From: Bolinopsis microptera
Taxonomy: Eukaryota > Ctenophora > Tentaculata > Lobata > Bolinopsidae
DNA length: 64,000 nt
Direction: 5' to 3'
Assembly (NCBI RefSeq): GCF_026151205.1
Contig: NC_087073.1
Span: 6,159,001-6,223,000 of the forward strand
Made by a program: the position numbers and the translations under genes. Under the pieces are notes generated by a model, which saw only the letters and a list, made by a program, of their open reading frames with translations, did not search any database and was not told the origin of the DNA. The number at the start of each line of letters is the position of its first letter. Positions within the stretch are counted from its first letter, which is position 1. Below are positions 41,702 to 53,363 of this stretch, one piece after another.

Positions 41702-41878
41702 GGGGTCGTTCACAGATTACGTAATAATCTTTTGGAACATTTTTACCCCCGGCCGCCCCCCCCCCCCCCTCCGTAATCAGTTTTACATATATAGCTATTG
41801 TGTCAAAATAACACTAGCGTAATCATTCGGAAACCTCCCCCCCCCCCTCAGCTGATTACGTAATATGTGAACGACCCC
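41702..41878. mobile_element. 177-bp foldback MITE with C-tracts
   Basis: The ends are inverted repeats beginning GGGGTCGTTCACAGATTACG on the left and GGGGTCGTTCACATATTACG on the right (reverse complement). Each is followed internally by a long C run (41757-41769 and 41837-41848) on the plus strand. Flanks share AAA/AAAG but the target duplication is unclear. An open frame crossing it is not a gene. Confidence 0.7.
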
Positions 41879-42677
41879 AAAGTACCGTCTAAAGACGACC
41901 TTAAAGTTATAGTCAGATTGGTCAAATATTTTCTTGTAATTTCGCCTGTACAAAGCTCATCTAAATTTTAACACATCATAATACCCCATTTAAAAGGGTA
42001 ACATCATAACATCTCTTGTCATCTGAAAGGTAAAACATCATTATGCTTCATCTAAATCTGTAAATGTTATGATGACGAATCAGTTTATCTGACGAAGACC
42101 TCCAAATATCGAAAAAAAGTTTTGAATACAGGGAGCTTGAGAATCCCGATTTTAGTAATTCAGATTGTAGTAATTCCAATTCCAATCTGAAATTTATTGC
42201 AGGGTACAATTGACATACAGAGATTAAAATTTGTGAATAAAACTTTGCAATTAAATGGAATATTACAGCGGTACCAAATTAAAACTATACAAATCAAAAT
42301 AAACACCCATTTTGTGATTTCAATCTAAATTTCAGCATGTAAAAGGACGCTATAAAAATTTGATAGGGTTATATTATAACACTTATTTACTGAAAATCTG
42401 AATAATAATAATATTAATATCTCAATCTCTGCCCTATAGCTGTAGGCTCGGCTCATCCTATTTACAGTTTATGTACAAATTTACATTGAAGAAACACAAG
42501 TTACGCATCCATAAACATTGCAATTAAGATTGGCCAGTGATATAATACTAATAGTTACAAACGTATGAGCTCAGCTCAGAAGCCACAGCTTAACTTAAAC
42601 TTCATCTCGTTTTAGAGGCCCTACTACCAACGACACGAATACTATCTGATATTTCAAAGTTCGCTGTAAAACTATCC
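41879..42677. other. Intergenic, no gene recognised
   Basis: AT-rich, no exon or repeat of note. Confidence 0.35.
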
Positions 42678-42854
42678 TGAAGGAGCTACACCAGCGGTCC
42701 TACAATGCTTTGAAGGAGCTACACCAGTTGTCCTACAGTGCTTTGAAGGAGCTACACCAGCGGTCCTACTTAATGCTCTGAAGGAGCTACACTAGCGGTC
42801 CTACAATGCTCTGAACTTAAAGGAGCTACATCAGCAGTCCTACAATGCTCTGAA
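42678..42854. repeat. 33-35-bp tandem repeat in the presumed 3' UTR of the adjacent exon
   Basis: Five imperfect copies of GAAGGAGCTACACCAGCGGT plus CCTACAATGCTCT. The array ends about 14 bp beyond the stop codon of the minus-strand exon at 42868-43052, so it would be transcribed in that gene's 3' UTR. Confidence 0.8.
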
Positions 42855-42867
42855 GTGGAATATTAAT

Positions 42868-43052
42868 CTAGAAGGCAGTAGCCCGAAGTCGTGGCAGTAT
42901 CGTGGGTGTTTTGTTGTTGGAACTACTGCTGGCTCGGGTACTAGACCCCGCTTTACCACCAGGCTTGTTTCGGCGGCCCCGTACAGCTGTCCCTTCCTTG
43001 CTAGCCTCCAACAGGTGCTTGGGGAACAGACTCTTCTCATCAAACTTCAGAG
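42868..43052 (-). CDS. Candidate terminal exon, basic Ser-rich C-terminus
   Basis: After the acceptor ACCCATTTTCAG the frame reads LKFDEKSLFPKHLLEASKEG, then a basic and low-complexity tail (RGRRNKPGGKAG, SSTRASSSSNNK), and stops at TAG (42868-42870). The exon is entered in phase 1. It is GC-rich relative to its flanks. No domain is recognised. The upstream exon with matching phase was not found; 44511-44372 ends in another phase, so at least one exon is missing or they belong to different genes. Confidence 0.5.
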
Positions 43053-43930
43053 CTGAAAATGGGTGTGGTTATTAGCTTGTACGTCACATATTGCTTTATA
43101 AAATCACAGTTATACAGATAGCTATTTATAATTATATTAACATCGCCATAATAAGGAATCATTTGAACACGCCAGGCAGTCGTTAAATGTAAAGACTAGA
43201 ACAAAAGATGATAAGGATTAAGGTCCGTGCCCCATAAAGTTTGTTGGTTTGATAAGATTATAAACCTCAGTGCACACATAGCACACATATTTTAGGTAGC
43301 TGAACAAATAACACCAGCTTCCTAAAGGGGGGTTTTCAAAAAGGCAAACAAAATTCGTCGATTCAGATGCTGGCCATATTACATGTTACCCAACTTTCAA
43401 GAAGGTTTAGTAGTTGTTATATCTAATAAATATTTAATAAATATCAGAATATGATAAAGGAATTATTTGCGCAATGATATTTTCACACCCTCCACAGTCA
43501 GCCGCTATGGCATGATTATCCAATATCCAACTTCTTTCTCTTGGTTAAGGTTTAATGTTAATCATATGTGTTGGATCAAATACAAGTATTTTACTTTTAT
43601 TGTTACAATTTTATATTCGTGTGTGGTAACTATTATTCGTTAGTGTATTGTAATTCTGTATAAAACAATTTGTGCACGTTATTGGCAGTATAAAATTGTG
43701 GTGAAGTATTGTGACGTTGCGTGATAGCTCGCGTATGAAACACAAAGTCATTTTATTTCTTTTTGTGTTAAATTACTGAGTTGGAACTTGTCAAAAAATT
43801 GTTACGTGCCGTGTTGAATTTAAAAGAATCAGATAGAACAAAGTTAAATATTCCATACATTTCTGGTTGAATATTCATTCGCTTCGAGTAAGTTTGTTGT
43901 AATGTTAGCAGCAATATGAGTTGTCTAGTT
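43053..43930. other. Probable intron or intergenic
   Basis: AT-rich, no exon supported. Confidence 0.3.
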
Positions 43931-44047
43931 ACAGGAGTAGTCTGTGGGGGGTCCCCACTCCCCAGTAGACTGTAGGGAGGAGGGGGGTCCCCACTCCCCA
44001 GTAGACTGTAGGGAGGAGGGGGGGTCCCTACTCCCCAGTAGACTTGA
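43931..44047. repeat. 46-bp tandem repeat, about 2.5 copies, G/C-tract rich
   Basis: The unit contains GTAGACTGTAGGGAGGAGGG followed by GTCCCCACTCCCCA; the third copy has CCCT for CCCA. Confidence 0.85.
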
Positions 44048-44095
44048 AACATTCCAAGGATTTGAGTATAGGGCTGTTTGTGACGTATTTGTATC

Positions 44096-44161
44096 CTTGT
44101 AGTTGTTCTTGTAGTTGTTCTTGTAGTTGTTCTTGTAGTTGTTCTTGTAGTTGTTCTTGTA
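44096..44161. repeat. 12-bp tandem repeat
   Basis: CTTGTAGTTGTT is repeated five times. On the minus strand it reads as a Thr/Arg run that is not a gene. Confidence 0.9.
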
Positions 44162-44371
44162 CCCATGTTTTTTACATTGACCGTTTTATTGTATAACTCA
44201 GGGCTTGTGTATATGATGCTCTTATCTGTATAACTATTACATGGACAATAATTATAGGCCCATATTGCAATGCCAATATAAGTATAACAAGGTGGAGCCA
44301 GCCTCTCTCTTCGCGGCCGGATCTTCGATCGTTGTGTATATGTATTATGTAACAGCGAATAAAAACTTAAC

Positions 44372-44511
44372 TTGAGCTCTTCGGATAAGGCAAAGAATCG
44401 AACTGGGCCGGGGATATTAATTTTATGCGCATAAATTTTGAAAACAACACATGGGCTTTTGAGAGGAGCTGACAAAAGGGACCATTCGTCAACTGTCGTT
44501 TGTGAGCTCAT
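44372..44511 (-). CDS. Candidate 5' exon
   Basis: ATG (44511) lies two bases after an AG-rich acceptor-like site (GGTTTCAGAGA). The frame reads MSSQTTVDEWSLLSAPLKS, then VVFKIYAHKINIPGPVRFFALSEEL, ending AA|GTTAAG. Codon texture is good up to the donor and then degrades into repeat sequence. Function unknown; could be the start of a gene whose end is at 42868-43052, with further exons between. Confidence 0.35.
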
Positions 44512-45246
44512 TCTCTGAAACCTAATATACAACAGATGCCAGATTTTGGTCTTATATAAGACCTCTTTCCTCACACATATCTTTGTAATTGTAAAGTAAA
44601 ACACTTTCCCACCAGGCTGCTTATGTTATATTTCAACGATCCCTTATTATTGTGTAAATGCAATGATCATATTGACCTAATAATTACGTTTCATCTGATT
44701 TTCAAATGAATGTTTAAGATGACAGCCGTCTTTCATGTTTTTTGTCGACAGATAACCGATCATATTTCGTTGAAGTTTGAATAACATGGTCAGAGAGCAC
44801 GTTTCCTTAATTTGTGTAGTGGATTTGTAGTAGCTTACACTATAGTTTGATACATGTTTACAACTAGAACCACTTTAATTTGAATTTAACAAGACCTCCT
44901 AACCGAGAATTATATGGAAATTAAACATATTTACAGGATTATTTCATACTGTTAATTTAGTTCATCTCTGTCATCATTTCAAATTTGTATAGTCAATAGT
45001 GTATAAGAGCTTAATTTTCAAGCTCACTTCTGTCTCTCCTAGCAGACCTGGCCCTGTTTTTTTATTTTGCCCTTTTTTATTCACTTTTTAGTAGACGAAT
45101 AATGAATTAAGTATGTACTGTGTAAGTCCCAAGCTCACTGCTGCCTACTGATTGCTGTGCAGCGCCAGCAAGGACTAAAGGTACCGTAACGTGGTCCTTC
45201 CCAGCTGCTCCCGCTCCAACCTTCTTATGAGGTAACTATTGACCCT

Positions 45247-45332
45247 TCATTGTAACTCTGTCGGAACAGGCCACGTAGAAATTGTGTAGCCACTAATCAT
45301 TAGTCTGGCAAATGTACAGCTACAATGAACTT
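45247..45332 (-). CDS. Weak candidate terminal exon
   Basis: A very good acceptor (CTCCTACTTATTTCAACAG) is followed by 27 codons (EVHCSCTFARLMISGYTIST...) and TGA. There is no homology, and no partner exon was identified. Confidence 0.22.
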
Positions 45333-45718
45333 CTGTTGAAATAAGTAGGAGATGACAAGGCGAGAGATATTTATCATTAGTCGCTTCACAAATACAAATA
45401 GACACTGGGCTTATTCCGGAATCCGGATGTCTACAGTAGCACATTACCTCGGTGCTTTATACCAACAGTGTTGTGATCTGGTAAAAATATAGCTGGCCGA
45501 TTATCTAGCGTGAGCGGTAATATGATCACGGCTTGGTCGTATGTACCAACATCGCTTATCTACCGCAGATGATATAAAATATTGCAATCAGAGGAGTTTG
45601 ACGTTACTTTCTTGATAGTGCAAGTCTGGAAGTCTGGACGATTTGCAACCCTTCTCAGTCAATCTAATGAATCAGACCGTCGACTATTGACACGACTGAA
45701 GCATCTGATTGTTGGTGA

Positions 45719-45884
45719 TCATATTGCATGAGACGGGCGATATATCATGCAAATTTCGGGGTATCCGCCTCCAATCCTTGCTCCATTATGAAGATTGTGT
45801 GGTCTGCACATCTCCTCGCTATCAGGTATTCGGATGAGCGGGTATTTACTTGTTAGCATGACAGCTTCTAGCAATGAAACACCA
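45719..45884 (-). CDS. Candidate terminal exon
   Basis: A strong acceptor (TTATTATTCTCTATTCACAG) leads into an open frame reading GVSLLEAVMLTSKYPLIRI, then EEMCRPHNLHNGARIGGGYP and ending at TGA (45719-45721). Texture is protein-like. Entered in phase 2. Unrecognised, and its relation to the other minus-strand exons nearby is not known. Confidence 0.33.
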
Positions 45885-46387
45885 CTGTGAATAGAGAATA
45901 ATAAAACAGCAGTCTTGGTGCACCTGTTCAAAGCGAATATGACCCCTGTTCTCAGAGCTTTACACGGTTAACCATTAGTATTAGTCAGGACCACGTGACC
46001 GCGCATCGTCCATCATTACCGCTGCATGTTAAAAACGGTTGTACTTCCATGATCTGTAACTCGATGCTTAAACGCCCGACAAATTTTCTTTTCGTTTAAT
46101 TAATGTCATTTCGAAATTATTTTCTATAGTTGTTCGTCTAAGCTTAATTAATAATTTAAGCATTTCAAACGAATCATATAATTATAGTAGTTCATTACTC
46201 TGTCGGGAAAATTACACTATTAGTTATTCGCCACGCCCCCAATCATTCGTTGAATTGCAGCCTTCTATTGTTTTTAGTCCCCGATAATTGAAAGTTGATT
46301 ACGTTCAATTCATTACTCTTAAACAGGCTGATAATGACCGTCCCTTGCCAGCTGCGATAACCAGGATCAGAAGATTTGAAATAATTA
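45885..46387. other. Intergenic or intron, no gene recognised
   Basis: AT-rich sequence up to the minisatellite; nothing supported. Confidence 0.3.
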
Positions 46388-47737
46388 TCAGCTGGGACAG
46401 TCTCTAACACGAGGGCTGGGCCAGTCTCTAACACGAGGGCTGGGCCAGTCTCTAACAGGGCTGGGCCAGTCTCTAACATAAGGGCTGGGCCAGTCTCTAA
46501 CAGGGCTGGACCAGTCTCTAACATAAGGGCTGGGCCAGTCTCTAACACGAGGGCTGGACCAGTCTCTAACATCAGGGCTGGGCCAGTCTCTAACAGGGCT
46601 GGGCCAGTCTCTAACACGAGGGCTGGGCCAGTCTCTAACACGAGGGTTGGGCCAGTCTCTAACACGAGGGCTGGACCAGTCTCTAACACGAGGGCTGGGC
46701 CAGTCTCTAACAGGGCTGGGCCAGTCTCTAACATCAGGGCTGGGCCAGTCTCTAACAGGGCTGGGCCAGTCTCTAACAGGGCTGGGCCAGTCTCTAACAT
46801 CAGGGCTGGGCCAGTCTCTAACAGGGCTGGGCCAGTCTCTAACAGGGCTGGGCCAGTCTCTAACAGGGCTGGGCCAGTCTCTAACACGAGGGCTGGGCCA
46901 GTCTCTAACACGAGGGCTGGGCCAGTCTCTAACACGAGGGCTGGGCCAGTCTCTAACACGAGGGTTGGGCCAGTCTCTAACACGAGGGCTGGACCAGTCT
47001 CTAACACGAGGGCTGGGCCAGTCTCTAACAGGGCTGGGCCAGTCTCTAACAGGGCTGGGCCAGTCTCTAACACGAGGGCTGGGCCAGTCTCTAACACGAG
47101 GGCTGGGCCAGTCTCTAACACGAGGGCTGGGCCAGTCTCTAACACGAGGGCTGGGCCAGTCTCTAACAGGGCTGGGCCAGTCTCTAACATCAGGGCTGGG
47201 CCAGTCTCTAACAGGGCTGGGCCAGTCTCTAACAGGGCTGGGCCAGTCTCTAACACGAGGGCTGGGCCAGTCTCTAACAGGGCTGGGCCAGTCTCTAACG
47301 CGAGGGCTGGGCCAGTCTCTAACATAAGGGCTGGGCCAGTCTCTAACAGGGCTGGGCCAGTCTCTAACACGAGGGCTGGGCCATTCTCTAACAGGGCTGG
47401 GCCAGTCTCTAACACGAGGGCTGGGCCAGTCTCTAACATAAGGGCTGGGCCAGTCTCTAACAGGGCTGGGCCAGTCTCTAACACGAGGGCTGGGCCAGTC
47501 TCTAACAGGGCTGGGCCAGTCTCTAACATCAGGGCTGGGCCAGTCTCTAACAGGGCTGGGCCAGTCTCTAACACGAGGGCTGGGCCAGTCTCTAACACGA
47601 GGGCTGGGCCAGTCTCTAACATCAGGGCTGGGCCAGTCTCTAACATCAGGGCTGGGCCAGTCTCTAACACGAGGGCTGGGCCAGTCTCTAACACGAGGGC
47701 TGGGCCAGTCTCTAACACGAGGGCTGGGCCAGTTTCT
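46388..47737. repeat. 21/24-bp minisatellite, about 60 copies
   Basis: Each unit is GGGCTGGGCCAGTCTCTAACA, either alone (21 bp) or with a 3-bp linker CGA, TAA or TCA (24 bp). Because every variant is a multiple of three and lacks stops, two minus frames (LETGPAL and RDWPSP repeats) and one plus frame (GQSLT repeats) stay open for 226-491 codons. There is no start context, domain or non-repeat coding flank, so I do not call a protein. Confidence 0.95.
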
Positions 47738-49489
47738 AGTCGTCAGCAGAAGAAACGAGCGGCCAGGACAGACGTACGACTTGTTGTGCCCCGTCACGTG
47801 CCCTTAGGCCCGTCACGTGCACACACCTTATAATGGTAATATTCAGCTGCGATTTGTAAACCTCGTGCCCGTTCAAGAAGATGCGGTGACCTGATCTTTT
47901 GCGATCCATTTCTGAGATGTCACAGTTATGTGATCATGATATACGATGTTTGCATTCGTCCTATAGGTGTACCTGATTTGCTGGGCCTCAGCCGGCAGCC
48001 TTAATAACAGATCGCAACTTTCTCTGGCTTACTTTTAATTAATAACTGTATGACCTGTGTGAGGGTGCTCAAGTACAAAATATATTGCTCATTTTGATAA
48101 TTATAATTTGCAATAGATCGGACAACACGATGAGTTTCAATAATTTGTCTCATTTGAACTGACCTTTGATCCGTCTGTTATATTTATCGGGTGATATATG
48201 TTTCTGATGCGTAACGCATATAAATATTCAAATTAAAATGCTGCATAGTTATTGAGATCCATCCAAATGATCAATATTTTGTCTAAAACAGCCCACTAAA
48301 TACTTAAATACGTGAAGCTGGATCCGTGATCAGAGAGCTTGTCGACTACTATTACTACTTTTTATGGTTTTGTAACCTCCCCATTTTTATTATTTACTTG
48401 TTATAACCCCCTCGCCGCATGAGGAATGCTGTCATATCACAATTCACAAAGATCAAATGGTATCGACGTGGTTATTATAGCGGTGATAATGGCACGTCCA
48501 TACTCATAGACTCATAGAAATTTCATCTGGAAATGAGGATTATTTCTTGCTTACGTTCACAACTCGTTATTGTGAATAAAGAAATGCGAGATTGTAACAT
48601 TGCACTATGAGTAGCGTAATTTTAGGTATCAAGCTAAAGTTTATCCTCTTTTTGATACAAAGAATAAAAAATTTGTTACATTATTCAGCCAATCTTATAG
48701 GTTTTTAGTTAAATCCTTCGGCCATGAAGATAGATCCTTGTTCCATGATCTGATCTTAAGCAAGCAGATGCATTCTTAATCTATAAACTCGTCTCCATCC
48801 AATATCTAGGATCTTACTTAAATTTAAGAATTTAAGCACTTTGTTTTATTAGCGCTAGTTAATTTACATTTCCAGATTCCTTTGTAATTGTGAGATTGTA
48901 AGGTTTCGAATTAAAAAATCAAGCAACCCAATCGTACGTTTCATAAGATTTTTTCTTTCCGGTATTCCGCACATAATTTCCCACTCGCCCGATCTAGCGC
49001 AGCAAGCCAGTTTTTGGGCATTTGGAGCTGGGCCCCCGGTTTTATATGTTTTATAGCTCGTCCATATTGACATCTGTTTTGCTTTCAGGATTGAAATCTA
49101 ACAATAAGAGTTGATAAATATAGTTAAGTTTTATTGCACAATACCCCACATAGTAAATTAAAGTAAAAAATGGACACCTGCCACCCTCTAGTCAATAGTC
49201 ATCCAGTGATGCTGAATCACTTCCTACCGGGAAACTTCCTCTCTTCCCACCGGGAAACTTCCTCTCTTCCCACCCTACTGAGAGGCTGCATAACTCTACA
49301 AGTAAAGTCAAGCCACCTATATCGGAGATCTTGTACCGAACATCTATTCTTGAATTTTTCAACAACAAAATTTTAGTTTAAATTACCCGTCTCCCGGTAT
49401 GCTAGCGTACCGAACTTTAGTTTAAAGTTATTGATAGTTTTTTCTAAATCTAGTAATCTAGAAGTGTGAAATCAGAGACAACCTCTCGC
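47738..49489. other. Intergenic, no gene recognised
   Basis: Two CACGTG E-boxes lie 24 bp apart at 47796-47801 and 47814-47819 with a shared CCCGTCACGTGC phrase. A GC-richer patch at 48960-49060 is open on the minus strand but has no splice support. A CTTCCTCTCTTCCCACC duplication sits at about 49225-49276. Confidence 0.35.
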
Positions 49490-50425
49490 ATTCGTATAAA
49501 TCGAGTTATGAGCTGCAGAATATTCGTATTAATAGTGTTATGAGCTGCAGAATATTCGTATAAATAGAGTTATGAGCTGTAGAATATTCGTATAAATAGT
49601 GTTATGAGCTGTAGAATATTCGTATAAATAGAGTTATGAGCTGTAGAATATTCGTATAAATAGTGTTATGAGCTGTAGAATATTCGTATAAATAGAGTTA
49701 TGAGCTGTAGAATATTCGTATAAATAGAGTTATGAGCTGTAGAATATTCGTATAAATAGTGTTATGAGCTGTAGAATATTCGTATAAATAGTGTTATGAG
49801 CTGTAGAATATTCGTATAAATAGAGTTATGAGCTGTAGAATATTCGTATAAATAGAGTTATGAGCTGTAGAATATTCGTATAAATAGAGTTATGAGCTGT
49901 AGAATATTCGTATAAATAGAGTTATGGGCTGTAGAATATTCGTATAAATAGAGTTATGAGCTGTAGAATATTCGTATAAATAGTGTTATGGGCTGTAGAA
50001 TATTCGTATAAATAGAGTTATGAGCTGTAGAATATTCGTATAAATAGAGTTATGAGCTGTAGAATATTCGTATAAATAGTGTTATGAGCTGTAGAATATT
50101 TGTATAAATAGTGTTATTAGCTGCAGAATATTCGTATAAATAGAGTTATGAGCTGTAGAATATTCGTATAAATAGTGTTATGGGCTGTAGAATATTCGTA
50201 TAAATAGAGTTATGAGCTGTAGAATATTCGTATAAATAGAGTTATGAGCTGTAGAATATTCGTATAAATAGTGTTATGAGCTGCAGAATATTCGTATAAA
50301 TAGTGTTATGAGCTGTAGAATATTCGTATAAATAGTGTTATGAGCTGTAGAATATTCGTATAAATAGTGTTATGAGCTGTAGAATATTCGTATAAATAGT
50401 GTTATGAGCTGTAGAATATTCGTAA
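49490..50425. repeat. 32-bp minisatellite, about 29 copies
   Basis: The unit is GAGCTGTAGAATATTCGTAT plus AAATAGAGTTAT. Copies differ mainly at one site (ATAGAG versus ATAGTG) and rarely at CTGTAG/CTGCAG or GAG/GGG. Confidence 0.97.
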
Positions 50426-52594
50426 TTTACAACTTTAAAATTTAATTTGTTACTTTAACACAAAACACGAACATTAAAATGCTGTCTAGTTAATACCTGG
50501 TTAAAGTAGTAACCAGTCACCTGCTTTTATCACACAGTACTATTGAATATTATATTAAATATACTATTCAACCCAAATATATTCGGATGGAAATGAGTGG
50601 AATTAAACCTCTTTAACTACTGTTAATATGGAATAAATGGATTAATACTTCATTTGAATTAAAATTTCTGTCGCCGGGATAATTCAAAATATTTTAAATT
50701 CCACAGTCCTCAATTAATTTCCGTCAAAAGAGATTAACGTCAACCATGAGCCAAAAATTTATGGTTTCCATGCTTGGTGTATCTCAAATTTACAAAAAGA
50801 CGCCACAAGCCAACAGTATTTTGACATTTGCAGTACCAAACAAGCGCTGGTGAACTCCGTCTCGCCAAATTGCTGGCATTTAGTGTATGCCAAGGCTCTC
50901 CTCCCACATTCCGATCCTCAAATACCAATTGAATTATTTTAAAAAATATATATGTTAATTGTTTTTGCGTCATCCTTAATATAAGTCGTCTGTCTGTCTT
51001 CAAAACCATGTTGATTCGATAAGATATTGATTATTTTTTGTTATTTTTTGTTATTTCGTGCTAGATAGGTAGATAGACTATATGAATTATCAAATCTTTA
51101 ATATAAATGAGATTTAAGAAAAGTAATGAGCTTATTATATTATGAAGCAAATGAGTTAACGGTGATGAAATGTTCAAAGCTTTTACAAGTTAATATTCAA
51201 AATATACAAAGACAATTTTTGCTATCACCTTGGTAGGAAATAAATAGGAAACAATTAAAATTCCCAGGGTCTCTTACTTGAGTTTGACATCAGAGCCGGA
51301 AGTTTACTATTGTTCATTCGAAAACATCCATTCATTAAATCTATTATGTTTTACATCTATAATTATCTGCTTCTACCACTATTATTGGTATCTCTCATTG
51401 TTCAGCGAACATAAAAGATACCGATGAAATTTCCATCAGTTATCGTCTTATTATCTAAACTTGCCTTAATATCACAAAACGTTCTATACAGTTTGCAGGT
51501 AGTTACTTTTGTTAGCATTATTGTGTTATTTGTTTGCATAATTGTGTTGAAAGTTATAAGGAGCATTGTTCCAGGTTTTCACTAACATTTTTTAGTTATT
51601 ACATTGAAAAATGCGGATAAACTGGGAGATGTTTTTTATTTAGTTTTATTTTGTGTAGTATGGTTACTTAAATTCCTGTTCTCTGTTTCCCGTCGCGTCA
51701 GGACGAACTATCTTGTGTAATTCCACTGCTGTCTTGGTAGAACTCCATGGTGAAATACCACGGACCTATGTGAGGCTTCTTGGATTATACCAAGACAAAT
51801 GATCTTGTAATAGTGGTAGATTGATCATTGACACCATAATTCCATCCTTGTGCAACCCAGATCCCGGCAGAATTACTAGGAACAAACCCGAACTAATATA
51901 TAATAATTATATTTTATATAAACCCGAACTAATCAATCAGTCAATCACAGGCCAACACGAATAAACACCGTTCTTGACAACTCCTACAGACTTTGAAGCT
52001 CGGACACAATACAAGTTCTCATTACAGGCTAATTGACAGTCGACAAAGGCCTGTTAATTGTGATCAAACTAAAGTGAGAGCAGATCACCTCATAGAACGG
52101 AGGAGACGGTCAGTCCCAACTAATATTGTAAATTGTTAGACTTAGGCGTTTTCGGTGGGTTCACACCATATCATTTTTCTCGCACTAAACACGTTTCATG
52201 TTGTTTTGTCTATAATAAAAACTCCGAAAAAGATATGCAAATGATTTGATGGCTGCGTATCTGGATCTAAGAGGAGAAAAGAGGCTAGGAAATGTAAAGC
52301 CCTATTCATAAATATCTAAAAGAGGGTACTCAGCTCCTTTCTACTTTCCAACCGAACCAATGATCTATATGTCGGCTGACAGGCGCCAGTGACCGCCCAG
52401 ACGCAGCCTTTTTAGCACAGCCGAAAACACCAAACATCAGAGATTCTCATTTTCCAAGGTTTCGAAAACCATAATTTCAGTCGCCTGCACAGATTGTCTC
52501 TGTTGTCAGTTGTGAAGCTCAGACATTATAAAAGTTGAAGGCTAATTTGGCCGCTGTCTATGTCTGCCAGATACGTTAACTAAGTGGAGCTGCA
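50426..52594. other. Intergenic, no gene recognised
   Basis: A minus-strand open frame at 50740-51009 (89 codons) lacks splice signals and homology. A duplicated AAACCCGAACTAAT phrase occurs at about 51884 and 51920. Otherwise nothing. Confidence 0.3.
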
Positions 52595-53363
52595 CTGTGT
52601 CCGCTTGTTATGTACCATGTGTTCTCTTCTACACAGGCCCTGTTAAGATATGCCCGGGTCCCCTGTGTCCGCTTGTGTTCTCTTCTACACAGGGCCTGTT
52701 AAGATATGCCCGGGTCCCCTGTGTCCGCTTGTGTTCTATTCTACACAGGCCCTGTTAAGATATGCCCGGGTCCCCTGTGTCCGCTTGTGTTCTCTTCTAC
52801 ACAGGGCCTATTAAGATATGCCCGGGTCCCCTGTGTCCGCTTGTGTTCTCTTCTACACAGGCCCTGTTAAGATATGCCCTACACAGGGCCTGTTAAGATA
52901 TGCCCGGGTCCCCTGTGTCCGCTTGTGTTCTCTTCTACACAAGGCCTGTTAAGATATGCCCGGGTCCCCTGTGTCCGCTTGTGTTCTCTTCTACACAGGG
53001 CCTGTTAAGATATGCCCGGGTCCCCTGTGTCCGCTTGTGTTCTCTTCTACACAGGGCCTGTTAAGATATGCCCGGGTCCCCTGTGTCCGCTTGTGTTCTA
53101 TTCTACACAGGCCCTGTTAAGATATGCCCGGGTCCCCTGTGTCCGCTTGTGTTCTCTTCTACACAGGCCCTGTTAAGATATGCCCGGGTCCCCTGTGTCC
53201 GCTTGTGTTCTCTTCTACACAGGGCCTGATAAGATATGCCCGGGTCCCCTGTGTCCGCTTGTGTTCTCTTCTACACAGGGCCTGTTAAGATATGCCCGGG
53301 TCCCCTGTGTCCGCTTGTGTTCTCTTCTACACAAGGCCTGTTAAGATATGCCCGGATCCCCAT
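52595..53363. repeat. 56-bp minisatellite, about 13 copies
   Basis: Unit: CCCTGTGTCCGCTTGTGTTC, then TCTTCTACACAGGGCCTGTT, then AAGATATGCCCGGGTC. One copy near 52860-52890 is shortened. Each unit contains the inverted pair CCTGTGT / ACACAGG, so single-stranded DNA could form a series of hairpins. Confidence 0.95.

Noticed and set aside
46243-47797. Frames of 491, 469 and 226 codons across the 21/24-bp array
   Set aside because: Open frames occur on both strands for the same reason (units divisible by three), with no domain or coding flank. Kept only as a finding.
48864-49073. 69-codon minus-strand frame over a GC-richer patch
   Set aside because: No paired splice sites or recognised domain; could be an old repeat.
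50740-51009. 89-codon minus-strand frame
   Set aside because: Some protein-like texture, but no splice signals, domain or repeat family could be named.
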